DNA of 64,000 nucleotides from Mycobacterium gallinarum (GTDB lineage: Bacteria; Actinomycetota; Actinomycetes; Mycobacteriales; Mycobacteriaceae). The notes beneath the pieces were generated by a model. The model was not told the DNA's origin. It did no database searches and was given only the letters and a program-made list of their open reading frames with translations. This document shows positions 47,745-55,250 of this stretch, piece by piece. A program made the position numbers and the translations under genes. Location of the stretch: assembly GCF_010726765.1 (NCBI RefSeq), contig NZ_AP022601.1, positions 1,426,001-1,490,000 on the forward strand. Reading direction: 5' to 3'. Position 1 is the first letter of the stretch; every line of letters starts with the position of its first letter.

Positions 47745-47773
47745 TCAACGCAGCGGCACGACACGCAGTTCCC
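47745..47773 (-). promoter_or_regulatory. ECF-sigma (SigE/SigH-like) promoter of rbpA
   Basis: On the minus strand GGGAAC (47768-47773) and CGTTGA (47745-47750) are separated by 17 bp, a close match to the SigH/SigE pattern. A leader of about 30 nt would result. A second element, TATCAT (47787-47792, minus strand), could serve as a SigA -10 for basal expression. Confidence 0.58.
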
Positions 47774-47829
47774 GACTCGGCCTTTGATGATACCGGGATT
47801 CCTGCGTCGGCCGGTTTACAGTCGGCTCC

Positions 47830-48174
47830 GTGGTTCCCGGGACATTGAAAAACCGCCGACGTTCTCAACCGTGTCGCTGGTGCGGGCGCGAAGTCGCTGA
47901 CGCTGGGCTGGGCCGACGCAGGCAGTACTGCAGGCAGTCGTGTCGTCAGCGGGCCTACGAACAGCGATCCGTTGTCAGGGGCACCTCACTTGCACCCGAC
48001 GCGGTGGTGTTGACCGCCGACGAGGCCGCGGAGCTCGCCGACCGCGTCTACCAGGTCAGATGTGCCGCCGAGGATGTATCGACCGCCGTCGACGAGGGCG
48101 CGGACGGCATCGAGTTGCGGCAACTGTGCGACGCGCTGATGCGTGCGGCCAGGGCGGCCGACGGCTGGCGTTAG
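47830..48174 (+). CDS. Small Zn-binding-type hypothetical protein (Rv2049c position)
   Basis: 114 aa. The N-terminal half is basic with four cysteines, CRWCGREV and RRQYCRQSCRQRAYEQR (C-x2-C ... C-x3-C), a treble-clef or HNH-like zinc site often followed by such an arginine-rich helix. The C-terminal half is helical and acidic (DAVVLTADEAAELADRVYQ). It may bind nucleic acid; this is inference from the cysteine pattern and charge. GTG at 47830. Divergent from rbpA with 122 bp between. Confidence 0.7.
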   Translation: MVPGTLKNRRRSQPCRWCGREVADAGLGRRRQYCRQSCRQRAYEQRSVVRGTSLAPDAVVLTADEAAELADRVYQVRCAAEDVSTAVDEGADGIELRQLCDALMRAARAADGWR

Positions 48175-48228
48175 TTTCGAACCTTCTCGGGGGGCTGCTC
48201 GTCGTTACGATGACCTGCAAACCTCCCG

Positions 48229-49491
48229 ATGGGACCCGCCGTGACCTTGTCAACACCTGAGTCTTCATCCCCTGTGCCCACCTCGACGGGCGTGTGGAGG
48301 TTCGGACAATTCGTGCTGGACACCCAGCGCTATGAATTGCGATCCGGCGCAGAGTTGATCCGCGTCGAGCCCCAGGTGTTCGATGTGCTGACTCAATTGG
48401 TGAGCAACGCGCACCGATTCGTATCGAAAGGGGAACTGTTCGATTCGGTGTGGGGCGGTCGCTTCGTCACCGAAGCCGCGTTGACGAGCCGTATCAAGGC
48501 CGCCCGCCGCGCACTGGGCGACGACGGTGAGTCGCAGCGCTTCATCCGGACCGTCCGCGGCCGCGGCTATCAGTTCGTCGGCACCCTCACCGCCGACGAA
48601 CCGCCGGCACCTGCGCCGCAGGAGATCGCGGTACCCGATGAGCCGCCGCCGCCACGACAGCACATCGCGTTCTGCAAGGCCGCCGACGGAGTGCGGCTTG
48701 CCTACGCGGTGGCGGGGGAGGGACCGCCGCTCGTGCGGGCCGCGAACTGGATGACCCACCTCGGATACGACATCGAAAGCCCGGTCTGGAAGCACTGGGT
48801 GCGCGACCTGTCGAACAACCGCCAATTCATTCGCTACGACGAGCGCGGGTGCGGGTTATCCGATTGGGATGCAACAGAATTCACATTCGATGACTGGGTG
48901 ACCGACTTGGAGTCCGTCGTGGAGGCGCTTGGTCTGCAGCGGTTTCCGCTTCTCGGCGTCTCACAGGGCGGCGCAGTAGCGGTGGCCTACGCGGCCCGTC
49001 ATCCCGAGAAAGTCAGCCGCCTGGTGCTGTGCAGCGCTTACGCGGGTGGCCGAGCAGTTCGCGCGTCCGGCGAGGACGAAAAACGTGCCGCGGCGCTCGA
49101 TCTCGAACTCGCCCGAGTCGGTTGGGGTCGTGACGATCCCGCGTTCCGGCAGGTCTTCGCCGCGCAGTTCATTCCCGACGGCACCCGCGCCGACTGGGCT
49201 GCCTTCGATCAACTGCAGCGGCGCACCACGTCGCCCGAGAACGCGGTGCGGTTCCTCGAGGAGTTCGGGCGCATCGATGTCCGCGACCTGGCGCGCGAGG
49301 TCTCCTGCCCGACGCTGATCATGCACTCGCGTGACGATCATCGGGTTCCGTTGCGGTACGGCGAGGAACTGGCGTCGCTGATTCCGAATTCCCGCCTCGT
49401 CGCGCTGTCCAGTAACAACCATCTGCTGACCGCAACCGAGTCGGCGTGGCAGGTGTTCCGGGCCGAGATCGACGAATTTCTGGCTGTCTGA
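48229..49491 (+). CDS. OmpR-type winged-helix DNA-binding domain fused to alpha/beta hydrolase
   Basis: 420 aa. Residues about 20-120 are an OmpR/PhoB-type DNA-binding domain (VWRFGQFVLDTQRYELRSG, VEPQVFDVLTQLVSNAHRFVSKGEL, ALTSRIKAARRALGD, FIRTVRGRGYQFVG). A Pro/Ala linker (120-145) leads to a hydrolase domain with nucleophile GVSQGG (Ser about 246), acid HSRDDHRVP and His in SSNNHLL. No receiver domain, so it is a one-component design in which the hydrolase could sense or cleave a ligand. ATG at 48229 or GTG at 48241 are both possible. TACGAT (48206-48211) is a candidate -10. It precedes a lipoprotein gene whose promoter carries 11-bp repeats. Confidence 0.85.
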   Translation: MGPAVTLSTPESSSPVPTSTGVWRFGQFVLDTQRYELRSGAELIRVEPQVFDVLTQLVSNAHRFVSKGELFDSVWGGRFVTEAALTSRIKAARRALGDDGESQRFIRTVRGRGYQFVGTLTADEPPAPAPQEIAVPDEPPPPRQHIAFCKAADGVRLAYAVAGEGPPLVRAANWMTHLGYDIESPVWKHWVRDLSNNRQFIRYDERGCGLSDWDATEFTFDDWVTDLESVVEALGLQRFPLLGVSQGGAVAVAYAARHPEKVSRLVLCSAYAGGRAVRASGEDEKRAAALDLELARVGWGRDDPAFRQVFAAQFIPDGTRADWAAFDQLQRRTTSPENAVRFLEEFGRIDVRDLAREVSCPTLIMHSRDDHRVPLRYGEELASLIPNSRLVALSSNNHLLTATESAWQVFRAEIDEFLAV

Positions 49492-49506
49492 TCAGCTGCC
49501 GTACAG

Positions 49507-49539
49507 ATCTCCACGCAATCTCCATGCATTCTTCATGTA
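49507..49539 (+). promoter_or_regulatory. Three tandem 11-bp direct repeats upstream of the lipoprotein gene
   Basis: ATCTCCACGCA (49507-49517), ATCTCCATGCA (49518-49528) and TTCTTCATGTA (49529-49539) abut exactly. Copies 1 and 2 match at 10 of 11 bases, copies 2 and 3 at 8 of 11. An 11-bp period (one helical turn) is how OmpR/PhoB-type winged helices bind as tandem monomers. The nearest such domain is in the gene immediately upstream. Confidence 0.55.
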
Positions 49540-49569
49540 AGGCCGGTCGCGGAGATCCATGCTGGTCAC

Positions 49570-50289
49570 ATGAAGAAACTCACTCGCACCCTGCTCGTGG
49601 GTATCAGCGCATTCGTCGCGCTCGGCACCCTCTCCGCCTGCTCGGGCGGATCATCCAATCAGGCGACCTCCTCATCGGAGGCGCCGACTACCACCACCGC
49701 CAGCGCCGAAGCCGCGCCTACCGCGTTCCCGCAGTCGGGACGCTACATCGCCGATATGACGGCGCCCGACGGCAAGACGATGACAATCGGTATCTCCGTC
49801 GAGGGCGACGAGATTGCGGCCTACGCCTGCAACGGAACCGACGACGAGGCATGGTTCTTCGGAAACCAGACCGACGGCACGATCGACGTGAAGTCGAGGT
49901 TCCGCGACACCCTCAACGCGGAGTACGACGGCACCAACGTCGAAGGCGATCTGAACATGAACGGTGTGGCATATCAGTTCACAGCGAAGCCGGTGACCGG
50001 CGAGGCGGGCATGTACACCGCTGAGCTGGACGGTGTCCGCGCGTCCTGGGTCGTTCGCGAGGACGGCTCGGCGATCGGTGTGCAGTTCGGCACCAGCAGC
50101 GTCGGTGACATCACACAAGCGGAGATTCAGCAGCTCAACGACGCGCAGTTCCGCTCCGAGGTGCGCAACAAGCGGCAACTGCAGCAGGCCCAGCAGATCA
50201 CGCGTCTGTCCAACGGCAAGATGAGCTCCAAGATCAACGGCCAAGACGTGACGCCGACCCTGGTCAACGGGAGTTTCCGGCTCGGCTGA
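49570..50289 (+). CDS. Exported lipoprotein of unknown function
   Basis: 239 aa. MKKLTRTLLVGISAFVALGT is a signal peptide ending in lipobox LSAC with lipidated Cys24, then a Ser/Thr-rich linker (25-50). The exported domain is beta-rich (GRYIADMTAPDGKTMTIGIS, AWFFGNQTDGTIDVKS, GVAYQFTAKPVTGEAGMY), followed by a charged helical C-terminal region (QQLNDAQFRSEVRNKRQLQQ). I do not know a named family. It is preceded by the 11-bp repeats and followed by a strong terminator, so it is a single-gene unit next to the winged-helix/hydrolase gene. Confidence 0.78.
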   Translation: MKKLTRTLLVGISAFVALGTLSACSGGSSNQATSSSEAPTTTTASAEAAPTAFPQSGRYIADMTAPDGKTMTIGISVEGDEIAAYACNGTDDEAWFFGNQTDGTIDVKSRFRDTLNAEYDGTNVEGDLNMNGVAYQFTAKPVTGEAGMYTAELDGVRASWVVREDGSAIGVQFGTSSVGDITQAEIQQLNDAQFRSEVRNKRQLQQAQQITRLSNGKMSSKINGQDVTPTLVNGSFRLG

Positions 50290-50313
50290 CATCTCAAAGT
50301 CGTTGTCAGTCAA

Positions 50314-50351
50314 CGGCCCTGCCGGTGTGCCAACTCACATCGGCAGGGCCG
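50314..50351 (+). terminator. Strong stem-loop terminator after the lipoprotein gene
   Basis: Perfect 11-bp arms CGGCCCTGCCG (50314-50324) and CGGCAGGGCCG (50341-50351). The 16-nt loop holds a further TGTG/CACA pairing. It isolates the lipoprotein gene from the ssu operon. Confidence 0.7.
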
Positions 50352-50418
50352 ATGTCTTTGCATCAGGCAGAATCAAAACCTACTGACCCCAAGGTGGCGT
50401 GCGTAGCGTCGACGTACC

Positions 50419-51231
50419 GTGACCAGTCCTGCCAAGCTCGCGGCGCCGATAGCGCCCGTCCCCGCCGCGAATGCCAGATGGCAGCTGCGCAAATTGGGCT
50501 TGATCCGGCTGGCCTCCCCGGTCGTGATCATCGCGTTGTGGCAGCTGGGCAGCGCGCTGGGGCTCATACCCCAGGACGTGCTGCCCGCACCCTCGTTGAT
50601 TGCCGAGGCCGGCATCGAGGTGCTGCAGAACGGACAGCTGACCGATGCACTGCGGGTTTCCGGTATCCGAGTAGTCGAAGGACTCCTGCTCGGCGGAATT
50701 CTGGGCGTTGCGTTGGGAACCGCCGTCGGACTGTCCCGCTGGTTCGAGGCGACGGTGGACCCACCGATGCAGATGGTCCGGGCATTGCCACACCTCGGCC
50801 TGATACCGCTGTTCATTCTCTGGTTCGGTATCGGCGAGCTTCCCAAGGTGTTGTTGGTGGCGCTCGGGGTGAGTTTTCCCTTGTATTTGAACACCTTCTC
50901 GGCGATCCGCCAGGTGGATCCGAAGCTTTTCGAAACGGCTCAGGTGCTCGGCTTCTCGTTCTGGCAACGGTTCCGCACCATCATCGTGCCCAGCGCCGCA
51001 CCCCAGGTGCTGGTCGGTTTGCGGCAGTCACTGGCCATCGCATGGTTGACGCTGATCGTGGCTGAACAGATCAACGCCGACAAGGGAATCGGCTTTCTGA
51101 TCAACAACGCTCGCGACTTTCTGAGGATCGACATCATCATCTTCGGACTGATCGTCTACGCACTGCTGGGCATCGGCACCGACGCCATCGTCCGGGCACT
51201 GGAACGACGAGCATTGAGGTACCGCACATGA
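50419..51231 (+). CDS. ssuC: Aliphatic sulfonate ABC transporter permease SsuC
   Basis: 270 aa, six membrane helices of the BPD_transp_1 type. The EAA-loop region is FETAQVLGFSFWQRFRTIIVPSAAPQVLVGLRQSLAIAW. N-terminal PASLAA-type basic leader, then PVVIIALWQLGSALGLI. Imports alkanesulfonates with SsuB and SsuA. GTG start at 50419; TAGCGT (50404-50409) ends 10 nt upstream as a possible -10. Its stop overlaps ssuB by 4 bp. The order here is permease, ATPase, binding protein, monooxygenase. Confidence 0.88.
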   Translation: MTSPAKLAAPIAPVPAANARWQLRKLGLIRLASPVVIIALWQLGSALGLIPQDVLPAPSLIAEAGIEVLQNGQLTDALRVSGIRVVEGLLLGGILGVALGTAVGLSRWFEATVDPPMQMVRALPHLGLIPLFILWFGIGELPKVLLVALGVSFPLYLNTFSAIRQVDPKLFETAQVLGFSFWQRFRTIIVPSAAPQVLVGLRQSLAIAWLTLIVAEQINADKGIGFLINNARDFLRIDIIIFGLIVYALLGIGTDAIVRALERRALRYRT

Positions 51232-51950
51232 CAATGACGGCATCACGAACAACCCACATCGCAGGCGAACTGCGCGACGTGAACAAGTGGTACGGCGATC
51301 ACCATGTCCTGACCGATATTTCGGTGCGCGTTGACAGCGGCGAGATCGTCGCGCTGATCGGACGGAGCGGCTCCGGCAAGTCGACGGTGCTTCGCGTCCT
51401 GGCCGGCCTGTCGACCGATCACACCGGTCATCGCGCCGTGGTCGGAGCGCCTGCACTGGCCTTCCAGGAACCCCGCCTGTTTCCGTGGCGCGACGTGCGC
51501 ACCAACGTGGCGTACGGTCTCACCCGTAGCAGGCTGCCGCGGGCGCAGGTACTGGCCAGCGCCGATCGGGCGTTGGCCGACGTCGGGCTGAGCGACTGGG
51601 CCGACGCGTGGCCCCTGACACTGTCCGGCGGTCAGGCGCAACGCGTTTCGCTGGCGCGGGCACTGGTGGCCGAACCCGAACTGCTGCTGCTCGACGAGCC
51701 CTTCGGTGCACTCGACGCGTTGACCCGGTTGAGCATGCGGGCGCTACTGCTCGATTTGTGGCGCGAGCACCGGTTCGGTGTGCTTCTCGTGACGCACGAC
51801 GTGGACGAGGCGGTCGCGCTCGCCGATCGGGTGGTGGTCCTCGAGGAGGGCGAAGTCATCCACACCCTCGAGATCGACGATCCACGGCAATCGACGAATT
51901 CCGAGCACTACCGTGCAGAGCTGCTCGATCAGCTCGGTGTGCGCGACTGA
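51228..51950 (+). CDS. ssuB: Aliphatic sulfonate ABC transporter ATPase SsuB
   Basis: 240 aa. Walker A GRSGSGKST (about residue 45), Q-loop AFQEPRLFPWRDV, signature LSGGQAQRVSLARAL, Walker B LLLLDEPFGALDALTR and H-loop LVTHDVDEAV. Energises sulfonate import. ATG overlaps the ssuC stop (ATGA). Nitrate/taurine ATPases are close relatives; the neighbouring SsuD decides in favour of sulfonates. Confidence 0.9.
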   Translation: MTMTASRTTHIAGELRDVNKWYGDHHVLTDISVRVDSGEIVALIGRSGSGKSTVLRVLAGLSTDHTGHRAVVGAPALAFQEPRLFPWRDVRTNVAYGLTRSRLPRAQVLASADRALADVGLSDWADAWPLTLSGGQAQRVSLARALVAEPELLLLDEPFGALDALTRLSMRALLLDLWREHRFGVLLVTHDVDEAVALADRVVVLEEGEVIHTLEIDDPRQSTNSEHYRAELLDQLGVRD

Positions 51951-51967
51951 TACGAAAAGGGGTCTCT

Positions 51968-52981
51968 ATGCGGAAGCTCGCCGTTGTCACTGCACTACTC
52001 GCGGTGCTCCTCGCGGGATGTGTCTCCCGCCAGGACAGCTCCGGCCCCTCCGAAGCGCCTGAAACGGTTGCGCTTTCGGAACTGTCGGACCTGACGCTCA
52101 ACGTCGGCGATCAGAAGGGCGGCACCGAATCACTGCTGCGTGCCGCAGGGGCGCTGGACAATTTGCCGTACAAGATCGCGTTCTCCACGTTCACGTCTGG
52201 CCCACCTCAGATCGAGGCGGCCACAGCGGGCAAGATCGACTTCGCGATCACCGGTAACACGCCGCCGATCTTCGGTGCGGCATCGAACGCGAAGGTGAAG
52301 GTCGTATCCGCCTACGACGGCAGCGGCAGGGGAGACAAGCTACTCGTCCACGCCGATTCGCCGATCCGCGCGGTATCCGACCTGCGCGGCAGGAAGATCG
52401 CCGTGGGCAAGGGCAGCTCGGCTCACGGCAACGTGTTGGCTCAGCTGCAGCGTGCCGGTCTTTCGCCGTCCGATGTCGAGCTGGTGTTTCTGCAGCCCGC
52501 CGACGCTCTTGGCGCGTTCAGGCAAAAGCAGGTCGATGCGTGGGCGATCTGGGATCCCTACACGGCGCAGGCCGAGGCCGACATCCCGGTACGCAGCATC
52601 GCCGAAGCTGCCGGCGTCACGAACGGCGCCGGTTTCGGGATCGCATCCGATGCCGCACTCGCCGATCCGAAACGCAACACCGCGCTGAGCGACTTGCTCG
52701 TGCGGTACGCCAAGGCAACGCGATGGGCGCAGGACAACCCCGATGAATGGGCGGCGAGTTATGCGGCCGCGGTCGGCTTGGATCCGGCGGTCGCGGCAGC
52801 TGCACAGGGCCGAAGCCTACGACTACCAACCGATCTCTCTTCCCAGCTCGTCGCGTCCGAACAAGAATTGGCCGATCTGTTCGCTGAATCCAACCAGATC
52901 TCCGACAAACCGGAGTTCAAGAACTGGGTGGATACCCGATACAGCGAATCGCTTGCGCCGCTTTACCTCGACCGAAATTAG
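51968..52981 (+). CDS. ssuA: Aliphatic sulfonate-binding lipoprotein SsuA
   Basis: 337 aa. Lipoprotein signal MRKLAVVTALLAVLLAGC with Cys18. A periplasmic-binding-protein type 2 fold follows: LTLNVGDQKGGTESLLRAAG, ITGNTPPIFGAAS, LRGRKIAVGKGSSAHGNVL, QPADALGAFRQKQVDAWAIWDPY, typical of SsuA/TauA. Delivers sulfonate to SsuBC. ATG at 51968 with AAAAGGGG 6-10 nt upstream; longer upstream frames are shadows of ssuB. Ends 7 bp before ssuD. Confidence 0.9.
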   Translation: MRKLAVVTALLAVLLAGCVSRQDSSGPSEAPETVALSELSDLTLNVGDQKGGTESLLRAAGALDNLPYKIAFSTFTSGPPQIEAATAGKIDFAITGNTPPIFGAASNAKVKVVSAYDGSGRGDKLLVHADSPIRAVSDLRGRKIAVGKGSSAHGNVLAQLQRAGLSPSDVELVFLQPADALGAFRQKQVDAWAIWDPYTAQAEADIPVRSIAEAAGVTNGAGFGIASDAALADPKRNTALSDLLVRYAKATRWAQDNPDEWAASYAAAVGLDPAVAAAAQGRSLRLPTDLSSQLVASEQELADLFAESNQISDKPEFKNWVDTRYSESLAPLYLDRN

Positions 52982-52988
52982 GAACGAT

Positions 52989-54206
52989 ATGACCGCCCAG
53001 CCAACCGGCACGGCCCCAGCCGAATCGCCGTCTCCGACGGCCCCAGCCGAATCGCCGTCTCCGACGGCCCCAGCCGAATCGCCGTCTCCGACGGCCCCAG
53101 CCGAATCGCCGTCTCCGACGGCGAAGTTCTTCTGGTTCCTGCCCACCAACGGCGACAGCAGATCCATCGTCGGCGCATCGCACGCGTCGTCGCACCACAC
53201 CGTGCCCGCCACCTACCGGGCACCATCACGCAGGTATCTCGCGGAGGTGGCCCGCGCCGCGGATCGCCTCGGGTTCGAAGGTGTGCTGACCCCGACCGGA
53301 ACCTGGTGCGAGGACGCGTGGTTGACGGCGTCGGCCCTGCTCGCCGAAACCGAACGGCTGAAGTTCCTGGTCGCATTCCGGCCTGGGCTGGTTCCCCCGA
53401 CGCTGGCAGCGCAGCAGGCCGCGACCCTTCAGAGGTTTTCCGAGGGACGGGTGCTGCTCAACATCGTCAGCGGCGGCGACGACGTCGAGCAGCGCCGCTT
53501 CGGCGACTGGCTGGGCCACGACGAACGCTATGCACGCACGGGGGAGTTCCTGCACATTGTCAACACGTTGTGGCGTCAGGACTCACTCGATTTCGAGGGC
53601 AGGCACTACACGATCAAGGACGCGCGGGTATCGGCAGCACCGGATCCGTTGCCGCAGATTTACTTTGGCGGATCGTCGGCCGCGGCACTGCCGATCGCCG
53701 CCGAGTACGTCGACGTGTACCTCACGTGGGGTGAGCCGCCACAGGCTGCGGCGGCCAAGATCGAGCAGGTGCGCAAGCTCGCCGAGGCGCGAGGACGCAA
53801 GGTGCGCTTCGGCATCCGCTTGCACACCATCAGCCGCGACACCGCTGCGGCGGCGTGGGGGGTTGCTGACGAGCTGCTCGCCGAACTGAGTCCTGAGCAG
53901 ATCGCCAAACAGACTGAGCTGCATGCCAAGTCGGAATCCGAAGGTCAACGCCGGATGACCGCTCTGCATGGTGGCCGGGTGGACAACCTGGAGATCTACC
54001 CCAACCTGTGGGCCGGTGTCGGCCTGGTTCGCGGCGGGGCGGGCACGGCGCTGGTCGGCAGCCATGAAGAGGTCGCGAACCTGATTTACGAGTACCACTC
54101 GGTCGGGTTCGATGAGTTCATCCTGTCCGGCTATCCGCATCTCGAGGAGGCCTACTGGTTCGCCGAGGGCGTGCTTCCGCTGTTGAAACACAAGGGAGTC
54201 GCGTAA
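52989..54206 (+). CDS. ssuD: FMNH2-dependent alkanesulfonate monooxygenase SsuD with N-terminal repeat
   Basis: 405 aa, bacterial luciferase-like TIM barrel: KFFWFLPTNGDSRSI starts the barrel, followed by RYLAEVARAADRLGFEGVLTPTGTWCEDAW, FLVAFRPGLVPPTLAAQQAATLQRFS, LLNIVSGGDDVEQRRFGDWL, QIYFGGSSAAAL and FILSGYPHLEEAYWFAEGVLP. It splits alkanesulfonates to aldehyde and sulfite, giving sulfur. Unlike usual SsuD (about 360-390 aa, barrel at once), residues 9-44 are four perfect APAESPSPT units. ATG at 52989 follows AGGAAC. A separate FMN reductase (SsuE) is not present in the window. Confidence 0.92.
   Translation: MTAQPTGTAPAESPSPTAPAESPSPTAPAESPSPTAPAESPSPTAKFFWFLPTNGDSRSIVGASHASSHHTVPATYRAPSRRYLAEVARAADRLGFEGVLTPTGTWCEDAWLTASALLAETERLKFLVAFRPGLVPPTLAAQQAATLQRFSEGRVLLNIVSGGDDVEQRRFGDWLGHDERYARTGEFLHIVNTLWRQDSLDFEGRHYTIKDARVSAAPDPLPQIYFGGSSAAALPIAAEYVDVYLTWGEPPQAAAAKIEQVRKLAEARGRKVRFGIRLHTISRDTAAAAWGVADELLAELSPEQIAKQTELHAKSESEGQRRMTALHGGRVDNLEIYPNLWAGVGLVRGGAGTALVGSHEEVANLIYEYHSVGFDEFILSGYPHLEEAYWFAEGVLPLLKHKGVA
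53013..53120 (+). repeat. Perfect 4 x 27-bp tandem repeat inside ssuD
   Basis: The 27-bp unit begins GCCCCAGCCGAATCGCC and ends GTCTCCGACG. It occurs four times without mismatch at 53013-53039, 53040-53066, 53067-53093 and 53094-53120, each copy encoding APAESPSPT. Perfect identity suggests recent expansion and likely copy-number variation; any change keeps the frame. Confidence 0.95.
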
Positions 54207-54246
54207 GGGTCGCCGACTGGAGCCCAGCTTTTGCCTCCGCGTCGGT

Positions 54247-54264
54247 AGTTAGGTAAACCTGACT
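54247..54264 (+). promoter_or_regulatory. Inverted repeat just before the 54266 membrane-protein gene
   Basis: AGTTAGGT (54247-54254), a 2-bp centre and ACCTGACT (54257-54264) pair at 7 of 8 positions and end one base before the GTG start. The TTAGG...CCTGA layout recalls DtxR/IdeR iron boxes but is shorter and imperfect, so the regulator is left open. Confidence 0.4.
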
Positions 54265-54265
54265 C

Positions 54266-54841
54266 GTGGACGAGTGGTTCGAGCGCAGCCCATTCGTCGG
54301 CTTCGCACCGTGGATTGTCTATTGGGTCGTCGCCGACGGCCCGAGCACGTGGATGTTCGGGGCGATCTGCGCGGTGATCTCGGCGCTGTTCCTGGGCATC
54401 TCCGCAGGGCGGGGAGGGGCGCGCATGCTCGATGTGGTGACGGTGGTGTTCTTCGTCGGGGTCACCGTCGCCGGCATGGCCGTCGGCGCCGAGGACCGCG
54501 ACTGGATGGACACCTACGCGACCACGTTGTCCGGCGGAGTTCTCGCGTTGATGGCCCTTGCATCACTGGCGTTCGTCCCTTTCACCCAGCAGTACGCACC
54601 GCCGTCAGCGCCGCGACATGACTGGGAGAAAGCGGCGTTCCGCAGGACCAACCAGGTGCTGACGCTGATGTGGGCTCTCGTGTTCGCGCTCATCGCGGTC
54701 CTGGGATACGTCGCCGTCGCGGCACCGGCCACGGTCAGCTGGACCAAGGCCGTCATCCCGGTGGTCGTGATCGTCGGTGCCATCGGCATGACCCAGATCT
54801 ATCCAGACCGGGCGCGGGCCAGAGCCGAACCACTCACCTGA
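54266..54841 (+). CDS. Multi-pass membrane protein, 191 aa, unknown function
   Basis: About five hydrophobic helices: FAPWIVYWVVADGPSTWMFGA, MLDVVTVVFFVGVTVAGMAVG, TLSGGVLALMALASLAFVPF, LTLMWALVFALIAVLGYVAV and AVIPVVVIVGAIGMTQI. A cytoplasmic loop with DWEKAAFRRTNQ separates the last two pairs. No transporter signature recognised. GTG start at 54266, preceded by the inverted repeat. It sits between ssuD and kmtR on the same strand and may be its own unit, because both neighbours have separate promoters or gaps. Confidence 0.72.
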   Translation: MDEWFERSPFVGFAPWIVYWVVADGPSTWMFGAICAVISALFLGISAGRGGARMLDVVTVVFFVGVTVAGMAVGAEDRDWMDTYATTLSGGVLALMALASLAFVPFTQQYAPPSAPRHDWEKAAFRRTNQVLTLMWALVFALIAVLGYVAVAAPATVSWTKAVIPVVVIVGAIGMTQIYPDRARARAEPLT

Positions 54842-54851
54842 AACTTCGCGC

Positions 54852-54876
54852 TACTATCTGCGTATGAATGCAGATA
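54852..54876 (+). promoter_or_regulatory. kmtR-cdf promoter with overlapping operator
   Basis: TACTAT (54852-54857) is a -10 that ends 7 nt before the kmtR ATG (leaderless). Overlapping it, TATCTGC (54855-54861) and GCAGATA (54870-54876) form a perfect 7-bp inverted repeat with an 8-bp spacer that contains the start codon. This is where an autorepressor would block transcription. Confidence 0.6.
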
Positions 54877-55250
54877 AGCAGGTCTGCGGACGACGGCTTG
54901 CCGATGACCAGGCCGACCTCGTCGTCGAGGTGTTCAGGATGCTGGCCGATGCCACTCGTGTTCAGCTGCTGTGGGCGTTGGCCGATCGTGAGATGTCGGT
55001 CAACGACCTCGCGTCGAGGGTCGCCAAACCGGCGCCGTCGGTGTCTCAGCACCTGGCCAAACTCCGGATGGCGCATTTGGTGCGCACTCGCCGCGAGGGC
55101 ACCCAGGTGTTCTACCGGCTCGAAAACGATCACGTCCGGCAACTCGTCACCGATGCGGTGCACAACGCGGAGCACGCTACGGGCGGGGTCCCCGCACACC
55201 ACCTGGACGAGGGCAAGCTGCGCGTCCTGCACGAGAAAGGTGCGGGGTAG
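54864..55250 (+). CDS. kmtR: ArsR/SmtB-family Ni/Co-sensing repressor KmtR
   Basis: 128 aa. Winged helix with VVEVFRMLADATRVQLLWALADREMSV... and PAPSVSQHLAKLRMAHLVRTRREG. The known KmtR metal ligands (His88, Glu101, His102, His110, His111 in M. tuberculosis) all occur here with a +2 offset: His90, Glu103, His104, His112 and His113. KmtR represses itself and a cation diffusion facilitator and lets go when nickel or cobalt binds. Its stop shares a base with the cdf GTG, and the operator covers its own start. Confidence 0.92.
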   Translation: MNADKQVCGRRLADDQADLVVEVFRMLADATRVQLLWALADREMSVNDLASRVAKPAPSVSQHLAKLRMAHLVRTRREGTQVFYRLENDHVRQLVTDAVHNAEHATGGVPAHHLDEGKLRVLHEKGAG

